NCBI RefSeq assembly: GCF_900176475.1
Contig: NZ_FWXX01000002.1
Span: forward strand, 186,001-250,000
DNA length: 64,000 nt
Source of the DNA: Tropicibacter naphthalenivorans
GTDB lineage: Bacteria; Pseudomonadota; Alphaproteobacteria; Rhodobacterales; Rhodobacteraceae
Direction: 5' to 3'
The notes beneath the pieces are model-generated. The model did not search any database. It saw nothing but the letters and a program-made list of their open reading frames with translations, and was not told where the DNA came from. The position numbers were made by a program, and so were the translations under genes. This document shows, piece by piece, positions 8,195 to 19,301 of this stretch; the first letter of the stretch is position 1, and each line of letters starts with the position of its first letter.

Positions 8195-9829
8195 TTAGAA
8201 ATCGAAATTCGCCGCCGTCAGGACGTGCAACCCGTCCAGACGGATTTCGAAGTCCGCGTCGTGATCGCCGTTAATGTCCAGCCATACAAGGGTATGGTCC
8301 GTCATCAGCTTGGAGAAGACATCTCCGGCCGCGCCGGAAAAACCGCTTGTCCCGCCCACAAAGCTCACAGCCCCAATCCCGTTGAGAAAGATCACGTCGT
8401 GGGCCACTTCGAAATCCCGGATGATGTCGTGCGTTGATCCGACCCGGCTGTCCCTCAGGGATTGGAACTCGAACACATCCGCCTGGCCGTCGCCCGCAAA
8501 GACACGACCGCTGACGGTTCCTCCGATCAGGATGTCCTGGCCGCCCCCACCAACCAGCGTGTCGCTGCCAGTGCCACCTCTCAGGGTATCCGCGCCGCCC
8601 AATCCCCAGAGCATGTCGGCCGCCGCGCCGCCGTCCAAAAGATCGCGGCCACCGAGCGCAAAAAGCCGGTCCTGCCCATCACCGCCGTACAGCGTATCGC
8701 TATGGCGCCCGCCCAGCAAAGTGTCGGCCCCGCCCAGTCCAAACAGCGCGTTGTTCCCATCGAACCCCCTGAGCATATTGTCCCCGGTCGACCCGATCAG
8801 GCGGTCGCCATACACGTCGCTGCCGTCGATGTTTTCGATGTCGATCAACGTATCCCACCCGGCGGCGCCGGTGAACTGCGCCCCGGTTTCGGACAGGTTC
8901 ACCGTTATCCGTCCGGCCGCGTCTTCGTAGGTGGCGCGATCAAGACCGTCGCCGCCGAGCATCGTATCGTCGCCTGCGCCGCCGCTCAGGACATCGTCGC
9001 CTTTGCCCGCCTGCAAAAGATCGTCACCCACACCGCCGTACAAACCGTCATCGCCATAGCTGCCTTCGAGGCTGTCATCGCCCGTACCGCCATCCAGCGT
9101 GACATCTTGAGTGGTGTCGGACGCGGTCATCAGATCGTCGAAGCCGGTGCCGTGGACCGTCTCGAACCCTTGCGCCTGAAACATCTGTCCGTCCGACGTG
9201 CCTTTGCCGGTGGTCACATCCAGCGCGATGCTGCTGCGGAGTTGGCTGAAATCAACGATGTCATCGCCATCCCCGCCCGCCACGGTGCCCGCAGCCTCGT
9301 CAAAAATCGCAAGATCATCGCCCTCGCGCAGGTTGGCGAACAGATCCGCGCTGCCCATCACAACGGTGTCGGCCCCTTCGCCGGTAAAGACCGAAAGCAG
9401 CCCCCGGTCTTGCGCAAAGCCCCGGCCATCCACGTAAATCCCCAAAACCGGCAGGGACATGTCTTCGAAACGCAAGGTGGACAGACCCTCGAAGGCGATG
9501 GTCCGGATATCTGTGGACACCTCCATCCGGGCAAGATCGACCGTCACGCTTTTGTCAAACGACGCCAACCACATCTCGACGGACACATCATCGACCTCAT
9601 TGCCGATAATGGTGTCGTTGCCCCCTGATATGGCCAATCTTATTTCGGCAGCGCCCGTGCCCTCTTCGACAATCACCAGATCATCGCCGGCGCCCAGAGT
9701 GATCGTGTCCAGCAATCTGTCATTGGCGGCAAGGACGACGGTGTCATTTCCATCCAGGTCCGCGATTTGATCCGTATCGGCGGTGTCGTAGATCACATCA
9801 TTGCCGGAGGTTCCATAAATCAGCGCCAT
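8195..9829 (-). CDS. RTX calcium-binding repeat protein 4 (most divergent)
   Basis: 544 residues from the ATG at 9829 (MALIYGTSGNDVIYDTADTD), preceded by GGGGAC; an upstream start at 9847 would add six residues. The layout matches the other three, but the sequence is more divergent. The RTX block contains DVTLDGGTGDDSLEGSYGDDGLYGG, the spacer reads ATYEDAAGRITVNLSETGAQFTGAAGWDTL, and the C terminus ends ADFEIRLDGLHVLTAANFDF instead of the FIL tail. It is the promoter-proximal gene of the four if they are co-transcribed. Its 5' region faces the ABC permease end of the alcohol-oxidation island. Secretion by a type I system is inferred from the family; no such system is in the window. Confidence 0.88.
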   Translation of the reverse strand: MALIYGTSGNDVIYDTADTDQIADLDGNDTVVLAANDRLLDTITLGAGDDLVIVEEGTGAAEIRLAISGGNDTIIGNEVDDVSVEMWLASFDKSVTVDLARMEVSTDIRTIAFEGLSTLRFEDMSLPVLGIYVDGRGFAQDRGLLSVFTGEGADTVVMGSADLFANLREGDDLAIFDEAAGTVAGGDGDDIVDFSQLRSSIALDVTTGKGTSDGQMFQAQGFETVHGTGFDDLMTASDTTQDVTLDGGTGDDSLEGSYGDDGLYGGVGDDLLQAGKGDDVLSGGAGDDTMLGGDGLDRATYEDAAGRITVNLSETGAQFTGAAGWDTLIDIENIDGSDVYGDRLIGSTGDNMLRGFDGNNALFGLGGADTLLGGRHSDTLYGGDGQDRLFALGGRDLLDGGAAADMLWGLGGADTLRGGTGSDTLVGGGGQDILIGGTVSGRVFAGDGQADVFEFQSLRDSRVGSTHDIIRDFEVAHDVIFLNGIGAVSFVGGTSGFSGAAGDVFSKLMTDHTLVWLDINGDHDADFEIRLDGLHVLTAANFDF

Positions 9830-9958
9830 TGCAGGTCCCCATGTCAATCAACCCGGCGCCTGTTCGGCCAAGCCAAAACCATTATCAAAACATGCCAAGA
9901 GCCTGCGCTTTCGAAATGCGGGAAACAAGGCAGGGATACCTGACCCTGGGGAGGTGCC

Positions 9959-10717
9959 TCAAGCCGTGCGCCAGGCGCTCGCCTGCCGTTCCCAGCGCTG
10001 CACGATCAGGTACTCGATCAGCAGCATCACGGCGGTAAAGCTGAGGGCGTAGGCCAGCACCGTGGCCGTGTCGAACAGCTGGAAATACAGGTGGATCTGA
10101 AAGCCAACACCGTTGCCGCGGCCCAGGAACTCGACCACCAGAACGATCTTCCAGATCACCGCAAGGCCGTTGCGGGTGCTGGCGGCCACAAAGGGACCAA
10201 GCTGCGGCCAGATCACGTGCCGCAGCCGCGCCCACAAGCCCATCCGGTAGACCTGCGCCATGTCCGCGACTCCCTTGTCCAGCGCGCGCACGCCTTCGCG
10301 GATGGTGACCGTGACCATGGCGGTCTTGTTCAGCGCCACGGCGGTGATGGCGGCAACCTCATTGAGGCCAATCCACAGGTAGCACAGCACAATGATCACC
10401 AACGCGGGCAGGTTCAGCATCACCGTCACCCAAGGGTCGGCCCAGGTGTTCAGCCGCGGCGACAGCCCCAGCACCAGCCCCAGCGCACAGCCGATCCCCA
10501 TGGCCAGGGCAAAGGCCCAGACCACGCGCCACAGCGTCCAGCCCATGTGGAACCACAGCTTGCCGCTGGCCGCCTCACGGGCGATCACCCCGGCCACCTC
10601 GACCGGGCCAGGCAAGACGGACGCATCCGCAGACAGCCACGCCGCCAGCGTCCAAAACGCCAGCAGCCCCAGCAGCGAAAGCGCCGTCACCGCGCGCGAA
10701 GGCTTGCCTGCCATCAT
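9959..10717 (-). CDS. ABC transporter permease, NitT/TauT (SsuC) type
   Basis: Inner-membrane permease of 252 residues. I chose the ATG at 10717 for its GGAGGAGAC ribosome binding site. About six hydrophobic segments are visible, from SLLGLLAFWTLAAWL near the N terminus to YALSFTAVMLLIEYLIV near the C terminus. The loop EGVRALDKGVADMAQVYRMG corresponds to the EAA coupling motif of BPD permeases. No ATPase or binding protein is adjacent, but a matching ATPase and binding protein occur at 25111-26721, at the other end of the island. All three therefore probably form one importer. It is divergent from the NosR-like gene; the 110-bp intergenic region contains a weak version of the island motif. 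The substrate is unknown. Confidence 0.9.
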   Translation of the reverse strand: MMAGKPSRAVTALSLLGLLAFWTLAAWLSADASVLPGPVEVAGVIAREAASGKLWFHMGWTLWRVVWAFALAMGIGCALGLVLGLSPRLNTWADPWVTVMLNLPALVIIVLCYLWIGLNEVAAITAVALNKTAMVTVTIREGVRALDKGVADMAQVYRMGLWARLRHVIWPQLGPFVAASTRNGLAVIWKIVLVVEFLGRGNGVGFQIHLYFQLFDTATVLAYALSFTAVMLLIEYLIVQRWERQASAWRTA

Positions 10718-10782
10718 CCCCGTCTCCTCCTTGCCACAGATCACCCCAGCACGCACCCGCAGGCAAGCCCCCTTGCCCCCCA

Positions 10783-10795
10783 CCAAGGTCGCATT
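10783..10795 (-). promoter_or_regulatory. Weak copy of the island motif
   Basis: The minus strand reads AATGCGACCTTGG between the divergent permease and NosR-like genes. It differs from the better sites by TG in place of TA before CGACC. Its orientation matches the others if it serves the permease gene. No good -10 was found downstream, so it is a tentative site. Confidence 0.3.
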
Positions 10796-10827
10796 CCCCG
10801 AATGCGGCGCGCTGATAATGTGCGCCC

Positions 10828-12936
10828 ATGGGAGAACGTTTTCTGATCGCTGCGATGCTCTGGCTTGCCAGTGCCGCAGGCCTTTGGGCCGAGACCATCA
10901 CCGAAGAGGAGATGGCCGCGCGCATCTTTGCGCCCATGTCCCTGGGCGAGCGGATCTCCGAAAATGGCGTCTATGAGCTGCTCAATTCGGGCGACGCCCA
11001 CGCAGGCTATGTCTTTCAGACCGAACCCATGGCACCCCTGCCCGGCTTTTCCGGCGCGCCGATCAACATGCTTGTGGTGCTCGACCTCGAAGGGCGTTTC
11101 CTGGACGTCCAACTGGTGGACCATAACGAGCCGATCTTTGTCTCGGGGCTGGGCCAAGCGCCCTTTCACGCCTTTATGGAGCAATACCGGGGCCATTCGA
11201 TCAGCGCGCCCATGGTGGTCGGCACGCCCTACGGCGGCGGCGCTGACGGGTCGGGGCTGGTGTACCTCGATGGCGTGACCAAGGCGACGGCCAGCGTGCG
11301 CATCGCCCACGAGTCGATCCTAGCCGCCGCGCTGCAAGTTGCGCGTGAAAAGATGGGCGGCGTGGCAAGCGGCCCGCCCGCCTTTCCGAACCTTGAGGTG
11401 GACGAAGACCTGACCTTTGACGATCTCATCGACCAAGGCCTGCTGACCCGCCTGACCGTCACCAACGCCGAGGTGAACGCGAAATTCGCCGGCACCACGT
11501 GGGAAGACGACGACCCGGAGGCGACCGATTACCCGTCCGAGACCTACCTCGACCTGTGGGTGGCGGACCTTGGCCCGCGCAGCATCGCCCGCGCCTTGCT
11601 GAGTCCAGACAGCCTTGCCGAGCTGGATCACTTCATGTCGATCTCGACCTTTGACGAGCCGATCCTCGTGGTGGAAACCGCGCGCCATGGCCTCGTCAGC
11701 CCCGATTTCGTGCGCAATACCGCGCCCGACTGGGTGGGCGTTGAACAGAACGGCTTTCCGGTGGCGGTGCGCGATGCGGACCTGATCTTTGACCTTGCGG
11801 ACGGGGTGCCGGAGGCGTGGTACGACGGCACCGCGATGATCCTGCGCACCGACCGGCGTCTGGGCTTTGACCCGGCCTCGCCGTGGGACATCCACATCAA
11901 AGCCATCCGCGAACACGGCATGTTCCAGCCCGAGGTCGGCTCGGTCACCCTGACCGCCACCGTTGGCACCGATGAGCGGTTTTACACCCGCCCCGGCGTG
12001 GTTGAACGCCTCTCGCCCTTCGAGGAAGCCATTCGCAACCGCCAATCGGACCTGATCGTGCTGGCGGTCTTCCTTGGCCTGCTGGTGCCCACGCTGCTCT
12101 TCGCGCAAAGCCGCCTCGCCGGATTGCGCTCTTACACCCCCGTGCGGCTGAGCATCCTTGCGGTGGTCATAGGGTTCATCGGCTGGTGGGGCCAGGGGCA
12201 GCTGTCCATCGTCACCCCGCTGGCGACGCTGCAAACCGCGCTAACCACCAACGCCTATGCGTTTTTGCTTTATGACCCGTTTTCGCTGCTGATCTGGGCG
12301 GTGGTGATCCTCGGGTTCGTCCTCTGGGGGCGCGGGCTGTTCTGCGGCTGGCTCTGCCCCTTTGGCGCGCTCCAAGAGTTCGCCCACCACCTTGGCCGCC
12401 TGCTGCGCCTGCCGCGCATCGAACCGTCGCGCCTGTGGGACCAACGGCTGAAAAAACTCAAATACGTGGCGCTGGTCGGCCTGATCGCGGTGACCGTGAT
12501 CCGCCCCGAGCACATGGACAAAGCCGCCGAGATCGAGCCCTTCAAAACCGCCATCACCACTTTCTTTATTCGCGAATGGTACTACGTCGCCTACGCGGCC
12601 TTTTGGTTGATCCTCGCCACCGTCACGTTCAAAGGCTTTTGCCGCTACGTCTGCCCCCTTGGCGCGCTGATGGCCATCGGTGGGGCTTTGCGCCTGCGCC
12701 GCTGGATTCCCCGCCGTGTCGAGTGCGGCTCGCCCTGCCAGCTTTGTGCGGTCAAATGCAACTACGGCGCCATCCGCAAGACCGGTGACATCCAATACGA
12801 CGAATGTTTCCAGTGCCTTGACTGTGTGACGATCCACGATGACGACACCCAATGCGTGCCGCTGGTGCTGAAAAACCGGGCCGCCACGCGCGCCGCGCGC
12901 CGCACGGGCCATCCCAACGAGGGGACCGCCACATGA
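10828..12936 (+). CDS. NosR/NirI-type FMN-binding, iron-sulfur membrane protein
   Basis: 702 residues: signal peptide (residues 1-21), a periplasmic FMN-binding domain, about five or six membrane helices, then two polyferredoxin-like [4Fe-4S] motifs on the cytoplasmic side. The flavinylation motif is DGVTKAT (148-154), with T154 as the expected FMN-phosphothreonine. CGWLCPFGALQE and CRYVCPLGALMA are the paired CxxxCP signatures of NosR/NirI/PceC, and CGSPCQLCAVKC plus CFQCLDC...C supply cluster ligands. The family moves electrons between the quinone pool or cytoplasm and periplasmic enzymes, classically nitrous oxide reductase. No nos genes are here; the context is PQQ alcohol oxidation. It overlaps apbE by 4 bp (ATGA), so the flavin-loading enzyme is made with it. 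Confidence 0.93.
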   Translation: MGERFLIAAMLWLASAAGLWAETITEEEMAARIFAPMSLGERISENGVYELLNSGDAHAGYVFQTEPMAPLPGFSGAPINMLVVLDLEGRFLDVQLVDHNEPIFVSGLGQAPFHAFMEQYRGHSISAPMVVGTPYGGGADGSGLVYLDGVTKATASVRIAHESILAAALQVAREKMGGVASGPPAFPNLEVDEDLTFDDLIDQGLLTRLTVTNAEVNAKFAGTTWEDDDPEATDYPSETYLDLWVADLGPRSIARALLSPDSLAELDHFMSISTFDEPILVVETARHGLVSPDFVRNTAPDWVGVEQNGFPVAVRDADLIFDLADGVPEAWYDGTAMILRTDRRLGFDPASPWDIHIKAIREHGMFQPEVGSVTLTATVGTDERFYTRPGVVERLSPFEEAIRNRQSDLIVLAVFLGLLVPTLLFAQSRLAGLRSYTPVRLSILAVVIGFIGWWGQGQLSIVTPLATLQTALTTNAYAFLLYDPFSLLIWAVVILGFVLWGRGLFCGWLCPFGALQEFAHHLGRLLRLPRIEPSRLWDQRLKKLKYVALVGLIAVTVIRPEHMDKAAEIEPFKTAITTFFIREWYYVAYAAFWLILATVTFKGFCRYVCPLGALMAIGGALRLRRWIPRRVECGSPCQLCAVKCNYGAIRKTGDIQYDECFQCLDCVTIHDDDTQCVPLVLKNRAATRAARRTGHPNEGTAT

Positions 12937-13802
12937 ACCGCCGCCGCTTCCTGACGCTTTCCGCCGCCTTCGCCTGCGCGCCGCATGTGGCGCAGGCCAG
13001 CACATGGACGGGCCGCGCCCTCGGGGCCGAGGTCAGCGTCACCCTGTCCGGCCCGCGCGAGGCCACGGCACAGGCGCTGGCCGACATCCCCAAGGCGCTG
13101 GGCCACTTTGAGACCCTCTTCAGCCTCTACCGCGACGGCTCTGACCTCACGCGCCTCAACGCCACGGGCCAGATCACCCCTGCGCCCGAGATGACCGCCC
13201 TGCTGGAGGCCGCGCGCGAGGCCCACGCCCTGACAAACGGCCTCTTCGACCCCACGGTCCAACCGCTCTGGCAAGCGCTCGCCACCGGCGCAGACCCGGC
13301 ACCCGCGCGCAAGCTTATCGGCTTGCACCGTGTCACCAGCGACGCAAACAGCATCCACCTCGCTCCCGGCCAGCAACTGACCTTCAACGGCATCGCGCAG
13401 GGCTTTGTCACGGACGCGATCAAGGCCCATCTCACATCCGCAGGCTTCACCAAGGCGCTGATCAACATCGGCGAATACGCAGCCCTCGGCGGCCCCTACC
13501 GCCTTGGCCTGTCCGATCCGACCCACGGCCACATGGGCCACACCACGCTGACAAACCAAGCCATCGCCACCTCCAGCCCCGGGGCCCTGCGCCTTGGCAG
13601 CGAAACCCACATCCTCGGGCCAGCGGGCCAAACGCCGCTGTGGGCCACCGTCAGCCTTCAAGGCCCCAGCGCCACGCTGGCCGACGCCCTCTCGACCGCC
13701 GCCGTCTTTATGACCGCAAACCAACTGGCACAGCTCAAAACCAAAGCACGCCTCAGCCGCGTCACAGTGATCGACGCCGAGGGCAAGCTCACCACGCTCT
13801 AA
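12933..13802 (+). CDS. apbE: FAD:protein FMN transferase (ApbE/NosX type)
   Basis: 289 residues, starting MNRRRFLTLSAAFACAPHVAQA. This is a twin-arginine signal (RRRFL), so a periplasmic enzyme is predicted. ApbE attaches FMN from FAD to a Ser/Thr in the DxxTGAT-like motif of partner proteins; the NosR-like protein encoded just upstream carries such a motif. Family landmarks are the N-terminal GTEVSVTL-like segment (here ALGAEVSVTL), FNGIAQGFVTDAIKAHL, the ALINIGEYAALGG segment, and TSSPGALRLGSETHILGP near the C terminus. The ATG at 12933 overlaps the NosR-like stop, so translation is coupled. It is followed by a dispersed repeat and a terminator. Confidence 0.93.
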   Translation: MNRRRFLTLSAAFACAPHVAQASTWTGRALGAEVSVTLSGPREATAQALADIPKALGHFETLFSLYRDGSDLTRLNATGQITPAPEMTALLEAAREAHALTNGLFDPTVQPLWQALATGADPAPARKLIGLHRVTSDANSIHLAPGQQLTFNGIAQGFVTDAIKAHLTSAGFTKALINIGEYAALGGPYRLGLSDPTHGHMGHTTLTNQAIATSSPGALRLGSETHILGPAGQTPLWATVSLQGPSATLADALSTAAVFMTANQLAQLKTKARLSRVTVIDAEGKLTTL

Positions 13803-13803
13803 G

Positions 13804-13825
13804 CTTCTTCTCTTTATAAATATCC
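13804..13825 (+). repeat. Dispersed roseobacter-type intergenic repeat, copy 1 (short)
   Basis: It reads CTTCTTCTCTTT, then AT, then AAATATCC, directly after the apbE stop. The same core occurs at 21315, 35413 and, inverted, at 29536. This copy lacks the CCGGGG plus GC-rich hairpin that follows the core in the others. A separate hairpin follows it instead. Confidence 0.75.
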
Positions 13826-13833
13826 AAAAAATA

Positions 13834-13856
13834 ACCCCCGGCCAAAAACCGGGGGT
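13834..13856 (-). terminator. Rho-independent terminator between apbE and coxM
   Basis: ACCCCCGG and CCGGGGGT form an 8-bp stem with a 7-nt loop. On the minus strand the stem is followed by TATTTTTT, so it best terminates the coxG-S-L-M transcript. It may also slow transcripts from apbE in the other direction. Confidence 0.8.
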
Positions 13857-13882
13857 CATCTTTATGGAACGGGTCCTAAACC

Positions 13883-14674
13883 TTAGCCGTTGGCTTCGGT
13901 CACCGCCCGCTTGGTCAGAACCGCCACCAGATGCGCGCGGTAGTCGCCCGAGCCGTGCAGATCAGAGATCATGCCGTCGCCCGACACCGACAGACCGTCC
14001 AAAGCGGACGCGTCAAAGTTGCCGTTCAGCGCGACTTCAGCTTCGGTCCAGCGGAACACGCCGTCTTCGGAGGCGCCGGTAACCGCCACGCGGACACCGT
14101 CTGCGCCCTTGGTGACAAACACGCCAACCAGCGAGAAGCGCGATGCGGGCTGCTCGAACTTGATGTAGGCGGCCTTTTCCGGGATCGGCATCTTGACGGC
14201 GGTGATGATCTCACCTTCTTCCAAGGCGGTGGTGAACATGCCCTGGAAATAGTCGTCAGCGGCGATCTCGCGGGTGTTGGTCACGATGGTCGCGCCGGTG
14301 CCGAGGGCCGCCGACGGATAGCACGCCGACGGGTCGTTGTTGGCCAGCGAGCCGCCGATGGTGCCGCGGCTGCGGACCGCCGGGTCACCGATATTGCCCG
14401 CCAGTTTCGCCAGCGCCGGGAAGTCCGACGCCGCCGCTGCGGCCACATCCGCATGGCAGGTGCCGCCACCAATGTTCAGCACACCGCCGTCATTGCACAC
14501 GCCTTTGATCTCTTCGATCGCGGACAGGCTGACCAGCACGGACGGAGACGCCAGACGCTGTTTCAGCGTGGGGATCAGGGTCTGACCGCCACCCAGCGCC
14601 TGTGCCTCTTCTTTCGAAAGGGCTGCGACGGCATCGGCGACAGTGGTCGGACGCTCAAAGTCAAAAGAATACAT
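13883..14674 (-). CDS. coxM: FAD-binding medium subunit of a CO-dehydrogenase-like molybdo-hydroxylase
   Basis: 263 residues, starting MYSFDFERPTTVADAVAAL, with GAGGAGGA upstream. FAD contacts are AQALGGGQTLIPTLK near the N terminus and TIGGSLANNDPSACYPSAAL in the middle, the two loops typical of the CoxM/XdhB family. This subunit passes electrons from the Fe-S subunit to an acceptor through FAD. It is the last gene of coxG-S-L-M on the minus strand, 105 bp after coxL. The catalytic partner is form II, so the substrate may be CO or an aldehyde. Confidence 0.92.
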   Translation of the reverse strand: MYSFDFERPTTVADAVAALSKEEAQALGGGQTLIPTLKQRLASPSVLVSLSAIEEIKGVCNDGGVLNIGGGTCHADVAAAAASDFPALAKLAGNIGDPAVRSRGTIGGSLANNDPSACYPSAALGTGATIVTNTREIAADDYFQGMFTTALEEGEIITAVKMPIPEKAAYIKFEQPASRFSLVGVFVTKGADGVRVAVTGASEDGVFRWTEAEVALNGNFDASALDGLSVSGDGMISDLHGSGDYRAHLVAVLTKRAVTEANG

Positions 14675-14779
14675 TCTCGTTTCCTCCTCGGCCCTCTCCC
14701 GCCTTGTCCGGCGGTCTCGGGCCAAAAATATCCTCAGGGTGATCCGGGGAGCCAGCACAGGCCCCCCGAACGGTCTGAT

Positions 14780-17140
<2,361 letters not shown>

Positions 17141-17227
17141 TTCAAGTCCTCCCTAGGGGGTGCGGAACAAAGTCCGCCCTAAAATCTGTTGCTCTGGGCG
17201 GGTCGTGCCGCCCTGAAAGAAATCGGA

Positions 17228-17713
<486 letters not shown>

Positions 17714-17753
17714 CTCAATCCTCCCTGGAATGATCTAAATGCGTGATCCGGTC

Positions 17754-18260
17754 TTAGCCGGTAATCTTTTTGAACCAGCCCTTTTTCGGGGCTTCTTCGG
17801 CGGTCTCGCCTTCTTCGGACGGGCCTTCGACCGCCTCCTGGAAGTTGGCAAAGAACTGGTCCGCCATCTTTTTCGCGAAACCGTCGATGATGCGGCTGCC
17901 CAGCTGGGCCAGCTTGCCGCCGACCTTGGCTTCGACTTCGTAGGTCAGCAGGGTGCCTTCTTCGACGGCCTCCAGCTTGACGTTCGCGCCGCCCTTGGCA
18001 AAGCCTGCCGCGCCGCCCTTGCCTTCGCCGGACAGCGTGACCGAATTCGGCGCGTCCACGTCGGACAGTTGCACCGCGCCCTTGAAGGTCGCCTTCACCG
18101 GGCCAACCTTTTGCACGACGGTCGCTTCAAAGCCTTCTTCGGCGCTGCCGGACATCTCGGTGCAGCCGGGAACGCACTGCTTGAGGATCTCGGGGTTCAA
18201 GATCGCCGCAAACACCACGTCCTGCGGAGCCTTGATCGTGCGGGAATCGCTCATTTGCAT
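17754..18260 (-). CDS. coxG: CoxG-like SRPBCC protein
   Basis: 168 residues of the CoxG/polyketide-cyclase (SRPBCC) fold. It starts MQMSDSRTIKAPQDVVFAAI and contains NPEILKQCVPGCTEM and GKLAQLGSRIIDGFAKKMADQFFANF, both characteristic of the family. A lysine-rich tail (PKKGWFKKITG) follows an acidic linker. CoxG of carboxydotrophs recruits CO dehydrogenase to the membrane and can bind quinones, so it may link this hydroxylase to the respiratory chain. It leads the coxG-S-L-M group; AGGACTAAA precedes the ATG. Confidence 0.9.
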   Translation of the reverse strand: MQMSDSRTIKAPQDVVFAAILNPEILKQCVPGCTEMSGSAEEGFEATVVQKVGPVKATFKGAVQLSDVDAPNSVTLSGEGKGGAAGFAKGGANVKLEAVEEGTLLTYEVEAKVGGKLAQLGSRIIDGFAKKMADQFFANFQEAVEGPSEEGETAEEAPKKGWFKKITG

Positions 18261-18316
18261 AGGTTTAGTCCTCTCGTTCTTCTTGCAGCCTAGGCGCGTC
18301 TTGCCCCAGGGGCATA

Positions 18317-18328
18317 TTAGACCAATGG
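18317..18328 (+). promoter_or_regulatory. Possible degenerate island motif upstream of coxG
   Basis: It reads TTAGACCAATGG between the xoxJ-like stop and coxG. It shares GACC, the AT-rich gap and GG with the other sites but lacks the C before GACC. Its orientation points away from coxG, so it could be chance. Confidence 0.2.
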
Positions 18329-18334
18329 CTTAGT

Positions 18335-19270
18335 TCACCATTGTGGCGGATTGTGAGTCAGACCGAAGTCCGCGAAAATCTGGGCGATGCGGCCATCCGA
18401 CAGGCCCGCCGAAATGGCGTCGCCAATGTCATAGTAAAGGCCGCGATAGGCGAAATGCGACGCCATCCCCAGCGGCCATTTCGACTTGGCAAGGCCCGCC
18501 AGCGGCGGCTCGTGGATGCCCACGCCCTCACCAGCGAAGTATTCCAGCTGCGCCAGCGGACCCATGGCGGCCATGGTTTCCCCTGCGTTGAGGGCCTCCA
18601 TCGCCTCTTTCATGGACGGATAACGGCGCACGCCCGCGGCGGTCTGCCCACCGGCAAAGCCCGTCAGGTAGAAATCCGAGATCGAATCGTTCTCGACCGC
18701 GACGGTGTCAAAGCGGAAATAGGCCGGAACGGGCTTGTCCTCGGGGTATTCGCTTTCGCGGTAGGCAATGGCGATGCGCTCCTCTTGGTATTGGCCGGGA
18801 TAGACCACCTGTTCGGTGCGGCATTTAAAGCTGCTGTCATAGGGGATGCGCATCATCACGTTGGACACGGCGCCGCCAACGACGGGCCCCTTCCAGATGT
18901 TGTTGCGCAGATCGGCCTCTAGGTTTTCGCCCGCCGCCACCAGCTTGAACTGCGCGTCGACGCCGATGAATTCGGCCACCAGCTTGGCGATCTCGACGTC
19001 GATGCCTTTGATCTGGCCGCCCTCCTCAAAGGAATACGGCGGATAGTCGTCATACAGGGCAAAGGTCATATACCCCCGCTCGCGGATCTGGTCGATGTCC
19101 TGCCCGACAATGTCACGGCCCGCGTTCTGCGGCTTGGGCTGGGGGACATAATCCGCGCAAGGGTCGGCGGCAAAGGCCGGTACAGCACAGGCAAAGCTCA
19201 GGGCCGCGACGGGGAGGAGCGTCCGCGCCCCCCGCAGTTTCACCCGAAAGTAATTCACCATACCGTTCAT
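18335..19270 (-). CDS. xoxJ: XoxJ/MoxJ-like periplasmic binding protein
   Basis: 311 residues with a signal peptide (LLPVAALSFACAVPAFA). The rest has the bacterial solute-binding protein 3 fold: IRERGYMTFALYDDYPPYSFEEGGQIKGIDVEIAKLVAEFIG is the usual first lobe. Quinoprotein-dehydrogenase-associated members of this family (MoxJ/XoxJ) accompany PQQ methanol dehydrogenases and are thought to act in enzyme activation or cofactor/metal delivery, not transport. It follows the cytochrome c gene by 31 bp on the minus strand and precedes the cox genes. The assignment rests on fold plus context with xoxF. Confidence 0.87.
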   Translation of the reverse strand: MNGMVNYFRVKLRGARTLLPVAALSFACAVPAFAADPCADYVPQPKPQNAGRDIVGQDIDQIRERGYMTFALYDDYPPYSFEEGGQIKGIDVEIAKLVAEFIGVDAQFKLVAAGENLEADLRNNIWKGPVVGGAVSNVMMRIPYDSSFKCRTEQVVYPGQYQEERIAIAYRESEYPEDKPVPAYFRFDTVAVENDSISDFYLTGFAGGQTAAGVRRYPSMKEAMEALNAGETMAAMGPLAQLEYFAGEGVGIHEPPLAGLAKSKWPLGMASHFAYRGLYYDIGDAISAGLSDGRIAQIFADFGLTHNPPQW

Positions 19271-19301
19271 GCCAAAGCGCCTCCCCCCGCTGGTTTTCGG
19301 C

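Noticed and set aside
2600-9100. DNA repeats in the RTX genes as an independent element
   Set aside because: They follow from the coded nonapeptide repeats and are not a separate repeat.
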